A stretch of DNA of 64,000 bases from Candidatus Paraprochloron terpiosi LD05. Lineage in GTDB: Bacteria > Cyanobacteriota > Cyanobacteriia > Cyanobacteriales > Prochloraceae. Location: assembly GCA_018141785.1 (NCBI GenBank), contig CP073341.1:124001-188000 (forward strand), read 5' to 3'. The translations under genes and the position numbers were made by a program. The first letter of the stretch is position 1. Each line of letters begins with the position of its first letter. Below, piece after piece: positions 28,205 to 37,905 of the stretch. The notes under the pieces were generated by a model. That model saw only the letters and a list, made by a program, of their open reading frames with translations, was not told the origin of the DNA and did no database searches.

Positions 28205-30712
28205 TCAAGTGAGTGAGTCGATAAAGTTTTGAACCTTCATCCGATATTCTCTCAGAGAGCGATCCACCCAATCCCGATCTTCGCTGTTGGCAAAAATATG
28301 TACTATAGGTTCCCCCGCATCCGGTAAGATTAAGATCCAATTATCCCTCTGGGGATCAATAATTTTCACCCCATCAATCAACTCCAGATTCCCCGTCGGA
28401 TGACTTTCCACTAGATGACGCATCAGAGCACCTTTCACCGACCAGGGACAGCGCATGGTGTAGGATTTGTGGCAAACCTTGGGGAGGTCAGTGCGAATTT
28501 GAGCCAGGGAGCGCTCCTGAATGGTGAGCATTTCAATCAGTTTGGCAATAGTGAACATCGCATCGAAACCTGGATGGAGTTGGGGGAAAATAAAGCCCAT
28601 CTCCCCGCTTCCTCCTAATACCACATTGGGATGATTTTGGGATGCTTCCATTAAAGCAGTGGGATTTGCCTTGGTCCGCAGTACTTTCCCATCGTGGCGG
28701 CGGGCAATTTTTTCCATTGCTGAAGAAGCATGAACTGGTACTACCACAGTGCTGCGAGGATTAGCTGTCATAATGGTATTCACCATCAGCGCTGTGAGCA
28801 ATTCTCCGGCGATGGGTAATCCTGATTCATCCACTAAAATCAACTGCTCTCCATTGGCTGATACTTGCACTCCCAGGTTCGCCCTCAAGGCTTCCACCAC
28901 TTGACCCAGCTGAACCAGTAAATCTTCCCGTTCCACCTTTGATAGGGCTATCTGATTCAAACTAGCATTGAGCACCACCGCATCGCAACCGAACTTACCT
29001 AAAAGCCGAGGTAGAACGGCTCCCGATACAGCATAGACGTAGTCGATGACAATTTTCGCGTTGCTATGGCGAATTGCCGACCCATTGAGGTGAGTCTCAA
29101 AGCTTTTGCTGTAAACATCTAGTATCTGAGAGGGATAGGATACCCTGCCAATTTCCTGAACCGCTACCCGTCGCAGATCTTCTTTAAAATAAGCTGCCTC
29201 AATCTTCTTTTCTTTGGATTTGGAGACATTAATCCCTTGCTTATCCAAAAATTCAATGAGAATATAATCCGGTCGGTCGGGATGCAGCCGGACGTGAATC
29301 CCTCCATCTACCTTCAAACTGGTTGTCATGGTGCGGGCGATGGGAATTGCTGTGGACTCTAGGTTCTGGATATTCATCCCCGTGGACATCAACCCCGCAA
29401 TCAAAGAGCGGCTCACCATCCGGGAGACATTGCGCTGGTCCCGAGAAACCAATACCTGAGAATTGGGTTTTAAAGTTGAGCCATAGGCAGCTCCCAGCTT
29501 AACTGCAAACTCCGGGGTAATATCGATATTGGCTAGTCCAGAAACTCCCCGCTGACCGAAGAGATTACGAGCTGCCCTTCCTCCCCAAATCAGGTTGATA
29601 TTCACAATTGCTCCTGATTCTATTTTTTTACTGGGCCATATCCTCACTCCTGGACTGATTTGCGCTTCTTCTCCCACTGTACAAAGGGGACCCACCACAG
29701 CTCCTTCTAAAATTTGAGCGCGGCGGTCTACTCGCGTACCTCTGGCGATGGTGCAGGGGCTGAGATGGACTTCTTCCCCTATTGTCACCCCATTCCAAAT
29801 AATGGGCCGCTTGAGTTCTGATCCGGCACCAATGGTCACGTTATCCCCGATAGCCGTTCCAGCTGCGATATTGACTTTGGCACCGATACGACAATTACTC
29901 CCAATCAGCACGTGGCTCTCTATTTTAGCCGATGGGTGGATATAAGTATTCTTCCCCACCCAGATATTGTCCGATTTTTCTTTATAATCCCAATCCACTT
30001 TCACCTGGTTGTGTAAAGCGTCATAAATGCTCTGGCGATAAGTATCTAGATTACCCACATCGCACCAATAGCCCTCAGCCACATAACCGTACATGGGTTC
30101 TCCTTTCTCCAGTAGCAAAGGGAAGAGGTCTTTGGCAAAGTCCTTTTCTTCGTCTTCAGGCAGATATTCCAATACTTCCGGCTCTAGGATATAAGTCCCA
30201 GTATTAACTGTATCGGAAAAAATTTCGCTAGTGGAAGGTTTTTCCAGAAAACGGCGAATACGCTGCTCTTCATCGGTAATAACCACGCCAAATTCTACTG
30301 GATTGGGAACCCTGGTTAAGATGAGAGTTGCTTTAGACTGTTTTTGCTTGTGAAACTCAATTGCTGCTCCAATGTCGAAATCCGTAATACTATCGCCGCT
30401 AATAACTAAGAAGGTATCTTTTAATAACTCGGCAATGTTTTTCACGCAACCTGCCGTCCCTAGGGGTTGTTCTTCCTCAACAGCGTAGGTGATTTGGATG
30501 CCTAAGTCTCTACCATCGTGAAAGTAGTCTCGCATCACGTCGGGAAGGTAGTGAAGTGTGGCAATAACCTCCGTGACACCATGTCTTTTGAGCAGATTAA
30601 TGATGTGTTCTGCAATCGGTCGGTTCAATACCGGAACCATCGGTTTGGGCAGGTCGCAGGTCAGGGGACGTAGTCTGGTACCGGAACCACCTGCCATCAG
30701 CACTGCACGCAT
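28205..30712 (-). CDS. mannose-1-phosphate guanylyltransferase / phosphomannomutase-type fusion
   Basis: The 835-residue protein has three parts. The N-terminal nucleotidyltransferase (residues 1-240) starts [20 protein letters not shown] and has [10 protein letters not shown] left-handed beta-helix of hexapeptide repeats follows (about 255-370; for example [15 protein letters not shown]). The rest is a phosphohexomutase domain with the metal-binding DVDG-like and hydrolase sites less obvious; GSGEMGF and [17 protein letters not shown] belong to it. The same fusion is known in cyanobacteria and makes nucleotide sugars for surface polysaccharide. The classical phosphoserine loop (TASHNP-type) is not evident; the corresponding segment reads [12 protein letters not shown], so mutase activity is uncertain. 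Confidence 0.9.
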   Translation of the reverse strand: MRAVLMAGGSGTRLRPLTCDLPKPMVPVLNRPIAEHIINLLKRHGVTEVIATLHYLPDVMRDYFHDGRDLGIQITYAVEEEQPLGTAGCVKNIAELLKDTFLVISGDSITDFDIGAAIEFHKQKQSKATLILTRVPNPVEFGVVITDEEQRIRRFLEKPSTSEIFSDTVNTGTYILEPEVLEYLPEDEEKDFAKDLFPLLLEKGEPMYGYVAEGYWCDVGNLDTYRQSIYDALHNQVKVDWDYKEKSDNIWVGKNTYIHPSAKIESHVLIGSNCRIGAKVNIAAGTAIGDNVTIGAGSELKRPIIWNGVTIGEEVHLSPCTIARGTRVDRRAQILEGAVVGPLCTVGEEAQISPGVRIWPSKKIESGAIVNINLIWGGRAARNLFGQRGVSGLANIDITPEFAVKLGAAYGSTLKPNSQVLVSRDQRNVSRMVSRSLIAGLMSTGMNIQNLESTAIPIARTMTTSLKVDGGIHVRLHPDRPDYILIEFLDKQGINVSKSKEKKIEAAYFKEDLRRVAVQEIGRVSYPSQILDVYSKSFETHLNGSAIRHSNAKIVIDYVYAVSGAVLPRLLGKFGCDAVVLNASLNQIALSKVEREDLLVQLGQVVEALRANLGVQVSANGEQLILVDESGLPIAGELLTALMVNTIMTANPRSTVVVPVHASSAMEKIARRHDGKVLRTKANPTALMEASQNHPNVVLGGSGEMGFIFPQLHPGFDAMFTIAKLIEMLTIQERSLAQIRTDLPKVCHKSYTMRCPWSVKGALMRHLVESHPTGNLELIDGVKIIDPQRDNWILILPDAGEPIVHIFANSEDRDWVDRSLREYRMKVQNFIDSLT

Positions 30713-30852
30713 AAGTCCTCCTTACCTATAATCGAGCTATCCACTGACCAGCCTCCCACAAAAATGGTAATCTATGGCAATTTTCTTGGTTCGTCCGTCT
30801 GGCATTGGAATTAAAAGATAAATTTACTAAACTAAATTATTTATTAAAGTTT

Positions 30853-31641
30853 ATGGAAGATGGTGGACGAATCTGGTTGATTGGCGGAACGAGTGAAAGT
30901 GCAGTCATTGCCAGGCTCCTCACAGATGTTGGTATACCTTGTATTGTAACAGTTACAACGCCTCAAGCAAAACTACTCTATCCTCAGGTCAATGGTTTGG
31001 AAGTATTGGTGGGAAAAATGTCCCCTGATATAGTCCCCCATTTTTTGCACAAAATGCAAATAAGGGCAATTGTAGATGCAACTCATCCCTATGCAGTGGC
31101 TATTTCCCAATTGGCGATCGCCGCTTGTGCCCAAAAAAACATACCCTATCTGCGCTACGAACGTCCTGCTGTGGTCGATTTAGGAGTATCCCCAAAAGCC
31201 AAAGTCATTGAACTAGAGAGCTTTGATACTCTCTTACAGGGGGATTACCTCCACAGAAAGAGAGTACTGCTGACAATTGGTGTCAAAACTTTACCTGCCT
31301 TTAAACCTTGGCAAAACCGCTGTACCCTGTTTGCCCGCGTTCTACCAGAAGTCAACTCTTTACAAGTAGCAATCGAAGCTGGCTTTACTAGCGACAGGCT
31401 TTTTGCCCTTCGTCCCCCTATAAGTGCTGCCATGGAAAAAGTTCTCTGGGAACATTGGCAGATTTCCCTAGTAGTAACAAAAGCCAACGGTAGTGCAGGA
31501 GGAGAAGATGTTAAGCGTTCCGTAGCAGAAGCATTAGGCATTCCTTTGATTGTGATCGCCAGACCTAAAGTTCCTTATCCACACCAAACCAGCGATTTTG
31601 CCGCAGTGCTAAGATTTTGTCGTCAACATATCCTAGAATGA
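30853..31641 (+). CDS. cobK: precorrin-6A / cobalt-precorrin-6A reductase
   Basis: From ATG 30853 (MEDGGRIWLIGGTSES) the protein is 262 residues. It has the NAD(P)-binding GGTSESAVIARLL start, VDATHPYAVAIS, YLRYERP and the late VVTKANGSAGGEDVK, all typical of CobK/CbiJ. It reduces the corrin ring precursor in cobalamin synthesis. An upstream TTG (30805) is less likely. Confidence 0.92.
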   Translation: MEDGGRIWLIGGTSESAVIARLLTDVGIPCIVTVTTPQAKLLYPQVNGLEVLVGKMSPDIVPHFLHKMQIRAIVDATHPYAVAISQLAIAACAQKNIPYLRYERPAVVDLGVSPKAKVIELESFDTLLQGDYLHRKRVLLTIGVKTLPAFKPWQNRCTLFARVLPEVNSLQVAIEAGFTSDRLFALRPPISAAMEKVLWEHWQISLVVTKANGSAGGEDVKRSVAEALGIPLIVIARPKVPYPHQTSDFAAVLRFCRQHILE

Positions 31642-31670
31642 AGGCGAAAAATTGATAATGCCAAATCCAA

Positions 31671-31955
31671 ATGTCAGAACCAATTACACCAGCTATTAGC
31701 GATCGCATTTGCAAGCACATGAATGAAGACCACGGGGACGCTTTAGTTTTCTACGCTAAAGCTTTTGGTAATGTGACTGCCACTGAGAAAGCGGAAATGG
31801 TCTCTATTGATCCTCAAGATATGAATTTGTCCGCTCAAATTCAAGGGGAAATTGTTCCAGTAAGGATTGAATTCGACCATTCCCTAAAAGATGCCCAAGA
31901 TGCTCACCACACTTTAATCGATATGCTCAAAGCTGCAAAATCTATGAACAATTAA
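31671..31955 (+). CDS. DUF2470 domain protein
   Basis: The 94-residue protein has the DUF2470 core KHMNEDHGDALVFYAKAFG and SIDPQDMNL. The domain is related to the C-terminal part of HugZ-type haem oxygenase-like proteins and to a plastid haem-regulatory domain, and may bind tetrapyrrole. It sits 29 bases after cobK on the same strand, so they could share a transcript linked to tetrapyrrole metabolism; this is inference. Confidence 0.88.
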   Translation: MSEPITPAISDRICKHMNEDHGDALVFYAKAFGNVTATEKAEMVSIDPQDMNLSAQIQGEIVPVRIEFDHSLKDAQDAHHTLIDMLKAAKSMNN

Positions 31956-31964
31956 CCTACCTTA

Positions 31965-33071
31965 TCATCGCGCCTTTTTTTGCAGCAGGCCAACAATGTT
32001 AGCTTTCTCAAGCATTCCCACTAAAATACCATTTTCCCTGACTACCGTTAACTCTTTGATATTCTGCTGTTCCAGCAGTTTAACTACCTCTAACAGAGAG
32101 CGATCGGATTGAATGGTACCAGTTGTAACCGGGGTTACCAACTCTTTTATTATAGTATGAGTCCACTGGGAAGTAGGAATGGTTTTCAGGTCATTCACTG
32201 TAATTGCTCCCAGAAGTTTCCCTTCTTCATCCGTAACTAAAAACTTGCTCCACTTATTCTGACCGATAACATATTCATTAGCAAATTCTCGCAGGTTCAA
32301 ATCCCCTGTTACAATCGGGCCATCGGGAATTACCGCGTCAGCAGCAGTTAAACCTGATAGGGTTTTGTTGAGTTTAGCATACTGGGCATAATTCCGAGCA
32401 TTCTGCAACAAAAACCAACCGATTAATAAAGTCCAAAAGTTACCCACAGGAAGGATACCCAAAGTACCTAATCCACCTGCAATGACTGCTAACCAACCAA
32501 AGAATTGACCGAACCGACTGGCAAACAGAACTCCTTGATGGGGATTGCCAGTAAATTGCCAAACTGCTGCTTTGAGTATATTACCGCCATCCAGGGGCAA
32601 ACCGGGAATTAAGTTAAATAATCCCAGCATTAAGTTAATTGCCCCCAGTAAAGAAAGAATCGCTGCCAGCGGTGCGGGAAGGCTAGTATATAAGCCGAAC
32701 AAGGTAAATAAAGCAAATAAAAGCAGGCTAACTATGGGACCGGCGATGGCGATTAAAAAAGACTGCAAAGGTGTATCCGATTCTTTCTCCAAATTAGCCA
32801 AGCCGCCGAAGATAAATAAGGTAATAGATTTGACTTCAATTCCCTGGGCAATGGCAACCAAACTATGACCCAATTCATGAGCCAAAACGGAAGCAAATAA
32901 CAACAGTGCGGCAATTAATCCCAAAAGCCAAGGGGTAATTCCTACCAGTTCAGGAAATATTGTTAGTTGTCCTCCATAGGTTAAAGTCATTAATCCCAGG
33001 ACTAAAAACCAGGAAAGATTCACGTAAAATGGTATACCGAATAAATTGCCCACCCGAATATTGCCGTTCAT
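31965..33071 (-). CDS. site-2-protease-like M50 metalloprotease with CBS domains
   Basis: This 368-residue membrane protein has the zinc motif LAHELGHSL near residue 67 inside a hydrophobic N-terminal half with six predicted helices. NLIPGLPLDGGNIL near residue 157 gives the third zinc ligand. The C-terminal third has two CBS-type repeats, ending in LTVVRENGILVGMLEK. It should cleave membrane-embedded substrates, with CBS domains sensing adenine nucleotides. It is convergent with the DUF2470 gene. Confidence 0.92.
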   Translation of the reverse strand: MNGNIRVGNLFGIPFYVNLSWFLVLGLMTLTYGGQLTIFPELVGITPWLLGLIAALLLFASVLAHELGHSLVAIAQGIEVKSITLFIFGGLANLEKESDTPLQSFLIAIAGPIVSLLLFALFTLFGLYTSLPAPLAAILSLLGAINLMLGLFNLIPGLPLDGGNILKAAVWQFTGNPHQGVLFASRFGQFFGWLAVIAGGLGTLGILPVGNFWTLLIGWFLLQNARNYAQYAKLNKTLSGLTAADAVIPDGPIVTGDLNLREFANEYVIGQNKWSKFLVTDEEGKLLGAITVNDLKTIPTSQWTHTIIKELVTPVTTGTIQSDRSLLEVVKLLEQQNIKELTVVRENGILVGMLEKANIVGLLQKKAR

Positions 33072-33273
33072 AGGATAATCTCCTTATTATTAGCTTTGTT
33101 AATAGTTGCTAGTTTTATAGCCTTCAAGATTCAAATTTCAGCTCCGAACAAACGAAAAATTACCTTTTCTCTCATTGTAACGAGATATAACGAATTTCTC
33201 AGGCTGAATATTGGCGTAAAACCCGTCCAGGGAAGTGCGGTCAAAATCTGGCAAATACCCTGGAGAGATAGCT

Positions 33274-34029
33274 TCACTCTCTTGAGAGGCGCAGGCTTTG
33301 GACTAAAAGGAAGATGGAGATCAGGCAGATTAAACTAGCCCAGAACCAATGAGGGAGAAATAACTGTTGGGCGATTTGACCCGTGTCGGAGGGGATCCCT
33401 TGACCGTTGATGACAACTCTATAAGTAAACAGGTAACCAACCTGGTGGTAGGTACTCACACAAGCTTGGACACCCAGGAACTGAATTGCCGGGACATGGA
33501 AGGAGCGGGGTGCTCTGAGGGCAATTCCCAGAATAGCTATACCCCAAAGAGGAATGACAAGCGCTCCAAAGACAGATCTGACCCAAATAAGTGCAGAAAC
33601 AACCAAGAGAGCGCCGAGGAAAAGTAAAGTATATTTAGCGGTTTTCCTATTGCGACCCGCAAGAATGAAGAGGGAACCGGCGATGGCTGGTCCCAGGGGT
33701 CCCCCAGCAGCCACTAAAGCACGCCCGACTCTGCCTAAAAATAAGCTACCGCTGAGGGTGGCTAAACCGGAACCATTGGCAAAGATTTCCAGCTTTTGGA
33801 AATTTCCCCCTAGGAAGAGAGCGGTCAAACCATGACCCATTTCGTGAAACCAGGTGGCTAAAATGGAGAAGGGATATAGGAGATAGTTGCCCCAAGGTAT
33901 TTGCCAAAGAATTATGGTAGCAATGGCACTAACTATTAACCAGTTTATTTTTATGTTATGGCGGAACCCTTGCTGATTCTCGGCACCGCTGTTGAGTTCT
34001 AATTCTGTTTCCGGATCATATCTACTCAT
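33274..34029 (-). CDS. M50-family membrane metallopeptidase-like protein
   Basis: The 251-residue protein has about six hydrophobic segments and a zinc motif FHEMGHGLTALFLGG near residue 62. It matches the short cyanobacterial M50 family (peptidase M50B-like) that lacks PDZ or CBS domains. The neighbouring downstream gene is another M50 protein; they are 202 bases apart on one strand, so a functional link is possible but unproven. Confidence 0.85.
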   Translation of the reverse strand: MSRYDPETELELNSGAENQQGFRHNIKINWLIVSAIATIILWQIPWGNYLLYPFSILATWFHEMGHGLTALFLGGNFQKLEIFANGSGLATLSGSLFLGRVGRALVAAGGPLGPAIAGSLFILAGRNRKTAKYTLLFLGALLVVSALIWVRSVFGALVIPLWGIAILGIALRAPRSFHVPAIQFLGVQACVSTYHQVGYLFTYRVVINGQGIPSDTGQIAQQLFLPHWFWASLICLISIFLLVQSLRLSRE

Positions 34030-34089
34030 TTTCTAACACTTAATAGAGTTCATTTCCAACATATCTAATCCCAATTATATACTACGGTG

Positions 34090-34179
34090 CTATTCTCCAA
34101 AGCGATAACGTTCTCTGTCCAGGACGCGAGCAAGAGGATCTGTCAGTTCTACTTCACCCTCAACCAGAAGAATGGGCAT
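34090..34179 (-). pseudogene. N-terminal scrap of a response regulator
   Basis: A 29-codon frame, MPILLVEGEVELTDPLARVL then DRERYRFGE and a stop, looks like the first 30 residues of an OmpR-type receiver domain (usual form MxILLVEDExELxxPL). The acidic pair is VEGE rather than VEDE. No continuation of the receiver domain was seen. It is a gene remnant in the 317-base gap between the M50 and DUF262 genes; the rest of that gap is AT-rich and shows nothing I can name. Confidence 0.55.
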
Positions 34180-34346
34180 TTTCTTATTTATATTGTATAA
34201 TTAATTATTTTTAATGTCAATATTAATTTAGTATTTAAGTATAGTATAGTCTAATATTGGTGTTGGACACCAAAAATGCTGAAAACAGGATAAGGGAATT
34301 ATCGGCTGATAGCTAGAATAACCAATAAAACAAAAATTGACAATTT

Positions 34347-36083
34347 ATGCGGCCAACAACTTATAAAATAAGTGATATACTAAGCAGAATCAAAGAGAAA
34401 AGCTTAACCATACCGGAGTTTCAGCGTTCCTTTACATGGGATGAAAGTCAGGTAAAACTTCTAATAGATTCGATTGCACGAAACTACCCTATAGGTTCCA
34501 TATTACTCCTCTTAAAATCCCCTGCCCTTGAATTGGGTTCCCGAAGCATAGAGGCTGTGATCCGTGAGGGATACCCGCCCGAGGAAATTTTAGGAGCTGA
34601 AGATGAAGGTCAAGATGCAGAACACTTCTATGTTCTCGATGGCCAGCAAAGGCTGACCTCCCTAGCGCGGGTACTAATGAACGCACACCCGAAAAATTCT
34701 TACTACTTCGACCTTCGACGACTCATTAAAGACTTCCCGTTTAATGAATTGACATGGGTTATCATTCGTGCTCGCGGCAAGAATAATCCTGATAGAAAAG
34801 ACAAAAATCGCCTTATCCGTTCCGACGTGGCACTTGACTCTACCAAAGTCGAAGTCTATGTTTCGGAATATCTTGAGGATTCTGATGATTTACCGGAACT
34901 TCGCAAAGACAGAAAGAAACGCTTAGAGGCTTCCGCTCAAATCAAATCTGTTTTTGAGACAATTCGGAATTACCAAATACCCGCAGTCATACTGGAACGT
35001 GATGCCCAAGTAGAATCAATTTGCCGTATTTTTGAAACAATAAATTCAACCGGAACACGGCTCAAAACCTTCGATTTGGCAGTGGCAAAGTTCTTCCCAA
35101 AACCCAATCTTCGCGACTTGTGGAATACCACACAACAAGAATACCCAGTCTTAGTGGAGTTTGAGGTTGATGGAGAGCGGGTTTTGCAAACAATCGCTCT
35201 CTACTTGGCTGGCAAGGAGGAAAAATATGCGCAAGTATCCCGCTCTGCTCTTTTAACAATTAACCCTAAATCCCTAATTGAATCGTGGGATCTTGTAGCA
35301 AATTCTCTCGCTAATGTATACACTTGGGCTCGTGGCCAGGGTTCTCGCAAATCCACTCTTCCTAACCCCGGAGTATTAGTTGCCATCGCCGCCGCACGTG
35401 CGTCGGAATCGGAAATTCCCGAAAGTTTATCGGAATCGGTTCTTCGTAAGTGGTATTTTTGCAAAGTTCTAGAGCAGGGAAGCACACAAAGGTCTTCTCA
35501 GATTGGCCGAGATTTTTCATCCCTAATGACGTATTTAAGGACTGGCGAGGAGCCAGAGTTCCCCCAGGTGCTTCTTAGCCGAACCACACTTCTAGATCTC
35601 AAACGCAACGATGCTCGCTATAAAGCAATACAAAGTTTGATGGCCACTACAATACGTCATGATCTGATAACTGGTCAAATAATTGACGGCAAATCTGAAA
35701 TAGAAGAGCACCACATTTTCCCCCGACGACTCGCAAAGAATAACAAAATTCCTAAGGGGTTGATTGACACTGTGGTGAATCGAATACCGATTCTGGCGCA
35801 ATCTAACAGGAGTCTAAGCGACCAGGAGCCTTTCGATTATTTCTCCGAACTAGTGAATTCGGCGAACCAAACAGGTACTGTTGGCGACCTAAAACGCAAG
35901 TTTTCTGACGCGATGATTCCACTGAATCCTGAGGAAGATTCATTAGACGACCTCAAAGTCGAGCGATTCGAGCAATTCCGCGAAAAGCGTGCAGACCTCT
36001 TGCTTGAGAGAATCCGCGAAGTAATCGGTGACTCTCTTATTAACTCAGAGCCGACTCCCGACGAAGAAGCAGAGGAAGACTAA
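34347..36083 (+). CDS. DUF262 (GmrS-like) domain protein with HNH-type C-terminus
   Basis: The 578-residue protein begins with the DUF262 signature IPEFQRSFTWDESQVKLLIDS and the DGQQRLTSL motif near residue 97, which is ParB-like and nucleotide-dependent. Near residue 450 is an HNH/DUF1524-like site, EEHHIFPRRL. This fused N- and C-terminal layout is that of GmrSD-type type IV restriction enzymes that cut modified DNA, though many DUF262 proteins have other roles. It is monocistronic, and the codon use and surroundings (remnants on both sides) suggest a mobile or accessory location. Defence is inference. Confidence 0.85.
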   Translation: MRPTTYKISDILSRIKEKSLTIPEFQRSFTWDESQVKLLIDSIARNYPIGSILLLLKSPALELGSRSIEAVIREGYPPEEILGAEDEGQDAEHFYVLDGQQRLTSLARVLMNAHPKNSYYFDLRRLIKDFPFNELTWVIIRARGKNNPDRKDKNRLIRSDVALDSTKVEVYVSEYLEDSDDLPELRKDRKKRLEASAQIKSVFETIRNYQIPAVILERDAQVESICRIFETINSTGTRLKTFDLAVAKFFPKPNLRDLWNTTQQEYPVLVEFEVDGERVLQTIALYLAGKEEKYAQVSRSALLTINPKSLIESWDLVANSLANVYTWARGQGSRKSTLPNPGVLVAIAAARASESEIPESLSESVLRKWYFCKVLEQGSTQRSSQIGRDFSSLMTYLRTGEEPEFPQVLLSRTTLLDLKRNDARYKAIQSLMATTIRHDLITGQIIDGKSEIEEHHIFPRRLAKNNKIPKGLIDTVVNRIPILAQSNRSLSDQEPFDYFSELVNSANQTGTVGDLKRKFSDAMIPLNPEEDSLDDLKVERFEQFREKRADLLLERIREVIGDSLINSEPTPDEEAEED

Positions 36084-36189
36084 AAGTGGAACCAGTGAGT
36101 GGAGTCAATGCGCTACCGCACGTGGCTCAAGAGCTAATGCACCGAACGCTAAAAGAAACTCTCGCCAGCCTACGGTGCTTACTCACTTT

Positions 36190-36354
36190 CTGGTACAAAA
36201 TTCAGGAAAGTGTGGCGACCCCCTAGAATTGTTTGAGGATTATCAACGTTGGGAGGACGAACAAAATCTTGCAGATATTGAAGCTGTAGGACAGGAAATC
36301 AAGCAGGAAGGCACCGTTCCTTGGGAAACCGTTAAGGCGAACCTCTTGCTCTGA
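36190..36354 (+). pseudogene. antitoxin C-terminal remnant
   Basis: The frame LFEDYQRWEDEQNLADIEAV followed by GQEIKQEGTVPWETVKANL is the standard C-terminal half of RelB/Phd-like antitoxins. Its N-terminal DNA-binding half is absent; the sequence upstream in frame is not antitoxin-like. It is followed immediately by a RelE-like remnant. Confidence 0.65.
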
Positions 36355-36456
36355 GCTACCGGATTGAGTTGTCTAAACGGGCCGAGAAACAGTTTGGAAC
36401 GAATCAAAAACAAAATTAACACCCTGGCACAGGAACCCCCGGTTGAATTTACATAA
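36354..36456 (+). pseudogene. RelE-type toxin remnant, broken
   Basis: Starting at 36354 the frame reads SYRIELSKRAEKQ, the usual N-terminus of RelE toxins, but with no start codon. A different frame a few bases later reads ERIKNKINTLAQEPPVEF and stops at 36456, which continues the same family. The middle and the last ~50 residues are missing. It is a dead toxin gene. Confidence 0.65.
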
Positions 36457-36486
36457 TAAAAGTGTACTTAACTTTTTATAAATCAA

Positions 36487-37095
36487 TTAAAAAATTTCTT
36501 GGGGAAGTTCATCAGCAAAATCTTGGACTTTTTCAAACTTCAAAAGACCTGTAGTGGATCCCCAAACTTTTTCCTGAGTTTCAATATCAAAGCCAGTATC
36601 TCGACTCACCCAAGTATTTTCAGTGACTTCCACTTCGCTGACGAGATAAGTCATGGGTCCATCACGACGAGGAATCAGACATTTGTTGCCAGGTTCAACC
36701 TCACCTACGAAGGTATCTCCCTCTCGCTGAAAAATAATCGAGCAACCATAACGCCGTTCGAGGCAATCGGGGGTAATGGTTTGGAGGATATCTAGGTCGC
36801 GCCCCGCCCCCGTGTAGAGATCTGGGTCTTTAAGAGCGTAGTTCTCCACATAAACTTGGTCACCCTGAGGGATAATTCGTTGCACATTCTGATGGTGGGG
36901 TCTCCAAGGATCGTAGTCGTAAATTTGCTCGGAATAAAAACCGATGCCCTGGAAAAACTCGAAGGGTAAGGGACGAAAAAAAATGCGAATGTGAGGGTTA
37001 TTTCTTGGTAGTTCCAAGGTTTGTTTTAGACTACTGAACTCCCCAGCTAGCCAACGAGCCAGGGTAATCGCCTGATTGGTATGAGCTGTTGTCAT
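36487..37095 (-). CDS. cpeT: CpeT/CpcT-family bilin lyase
   Basis: The 202-residue protein matches the CpcT/CpeT lyase family (DUF1001): LARWLAGEFSSLKQ, IFFRPLPFEFFQGIGFYSEQ, DYDPWRPHHQNV and YGCSIIFQREGDTFVGEVEPG. In phycoerythrin-making strains CpeT attaches phycoerythrobilin to Cys near position 159-165 of the CpeB subunit. Its place at the end of the phycoerythrin gene row supports CpeT rather than CpcT. It is separated from cpeZ by a long inverted repeat. Confidence 0.88.
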   Translation of the reverse strand: MTTAHTNQAITLARWLAGEFSSLKQTLELPRNNPHIRIFFRPLPFEFFQGIGFYSEQIYDYDPWRPHHQNVQRIIPQGDQVYVENYALKDPDLYTGAGRDLDILQTITPDCLERRYGCSIIFQREGDTFVGEVEPGNKCLIPRRDGPMTYLVSEVEVTENTWVSRDTGFDIETQEKVWGSTTGLLKFEKVQDFADELPQEIF

Positions 37096-37141
37096 AACTA
37101 AAAAACTGGTAAATCTTCAGAACAGCTAAAATGGTGCTTTA

Positions 37142-37218
37142 GTAGGTTGGGTAGAGAGATAGCGAAACCCAACACAAATATCCAAGGCTTTGGGTTTCGT
37201 TGCCTCAACCCAACCTAC
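37142..37218. repeat. inverted repeat between cpeZ and cpeT
   Basis: The arms gtaggttgggt and acccaacctac (11 bases) enclose a second nested pair cgaaaccca / tgggtttcg, giving a branched hairpin of about 77 bases in the 129-base spacer. Being inside an apparent operon, it may process or stabilise the mRNA or stop transcription partly. Confidence 0.8.
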
Positions 37219-37224
37219 AATGAA

Positions 37225-37884
37225 TTAATGACGCATTTTCACTTTGGAGGCTGCCATGCGAGTTAAAGCTGTTTTGGCTATTTCCCGGACGTAGGAATCT
37301 GTTGCTTCATCCTCAGCTATCTTAGTGAGTAAATCGGCAATTTTTAGGTAGTCTTCTGTGGTTTTGGGGTCTTCTTCTGGACCTTTGAGCACGTTAAGGG
37401 AGACGATGGCCTGAATCACTGAAATACGCAAGGCAATATCTTCTGTATCTAAAGCTGACAGAAGAACCTCTAGAGCAGGTTTGCCAACCATCCCCAACGC
37501 ACCAGCAGCGGAGACTTTAATCCCTGCATTGGTATCTTCGAGGGCTTTTTCTAAAGCATCAATGGCGACTTGGGGAAAGGTTTCGGGCGGGTAGAAACGG
37601 GAAAAGAATCGGGCAATTTCAGCAAAGGCTTGAACGCAACTACCCCGAACATTAACATTGTTACTAGTTGTTAACTGTTCCGCCAAGGCTGCCATAGCTG
37701 GCTTACCAATGACTCCTAGAGCTTGAACAGCTCCCCGTCGAGAGATGGCATCTTCGTCTGATAACATTCCTATCAGCTTGGGAATGATTTCATTGGTGGG
37801 TTCCGAGATAAGCTTGCTAATGGCTCTTTCTCGCAGAACCGGATTCTTGTTTCTTAGCTGCTGATATAAATCTTCCTTTGACAT
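37225..37884 (-). CDS. cpeZ: CpeZ-type HEAT-repeat bilin lyase subunit/chaperone
   Basis: The 219-residue protein is built of HEAT/PBS-lyase repeats (for example SRRGAVQALGVIGKPA, VRGSCVQAFAEIARF, SAAGALGMVGKPAL). CpeZ works with CpeY to add phycoerythrobilin to phycoerythrin and stabilises the subunits. It follows cpeY by 21 bases, the usual cpeYZ order. Confidence 0.9.
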   Translation of the reverse strand: MSKEDLYQQLRNKNPVLRERAISKLISEPTNEIIPKLIGMLSDEDAISRRGAVQALGVIGKPAMAALAEQLTTSNNVNVRGSCVQAFAEIARFFSRFYPPETFPQVAIDALEKALEDTNAGIKVSAAGALGMVGKPALEVLLSALDTEDIALRISVIQAIVSLNVLKGPEEDPKTTEDYLKIADLLTKIAEDEATDSYVREIAKTALTRMAASKVKMRH

Positions 37885-37905
37885 AAATATAAGTATCTGT
37901 AAATA

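Noticed and set aside
30713..30852. Cobalamin riboswitch before cobK
   Set aside because: I saw no B12-box-like sequence in the short spacer.
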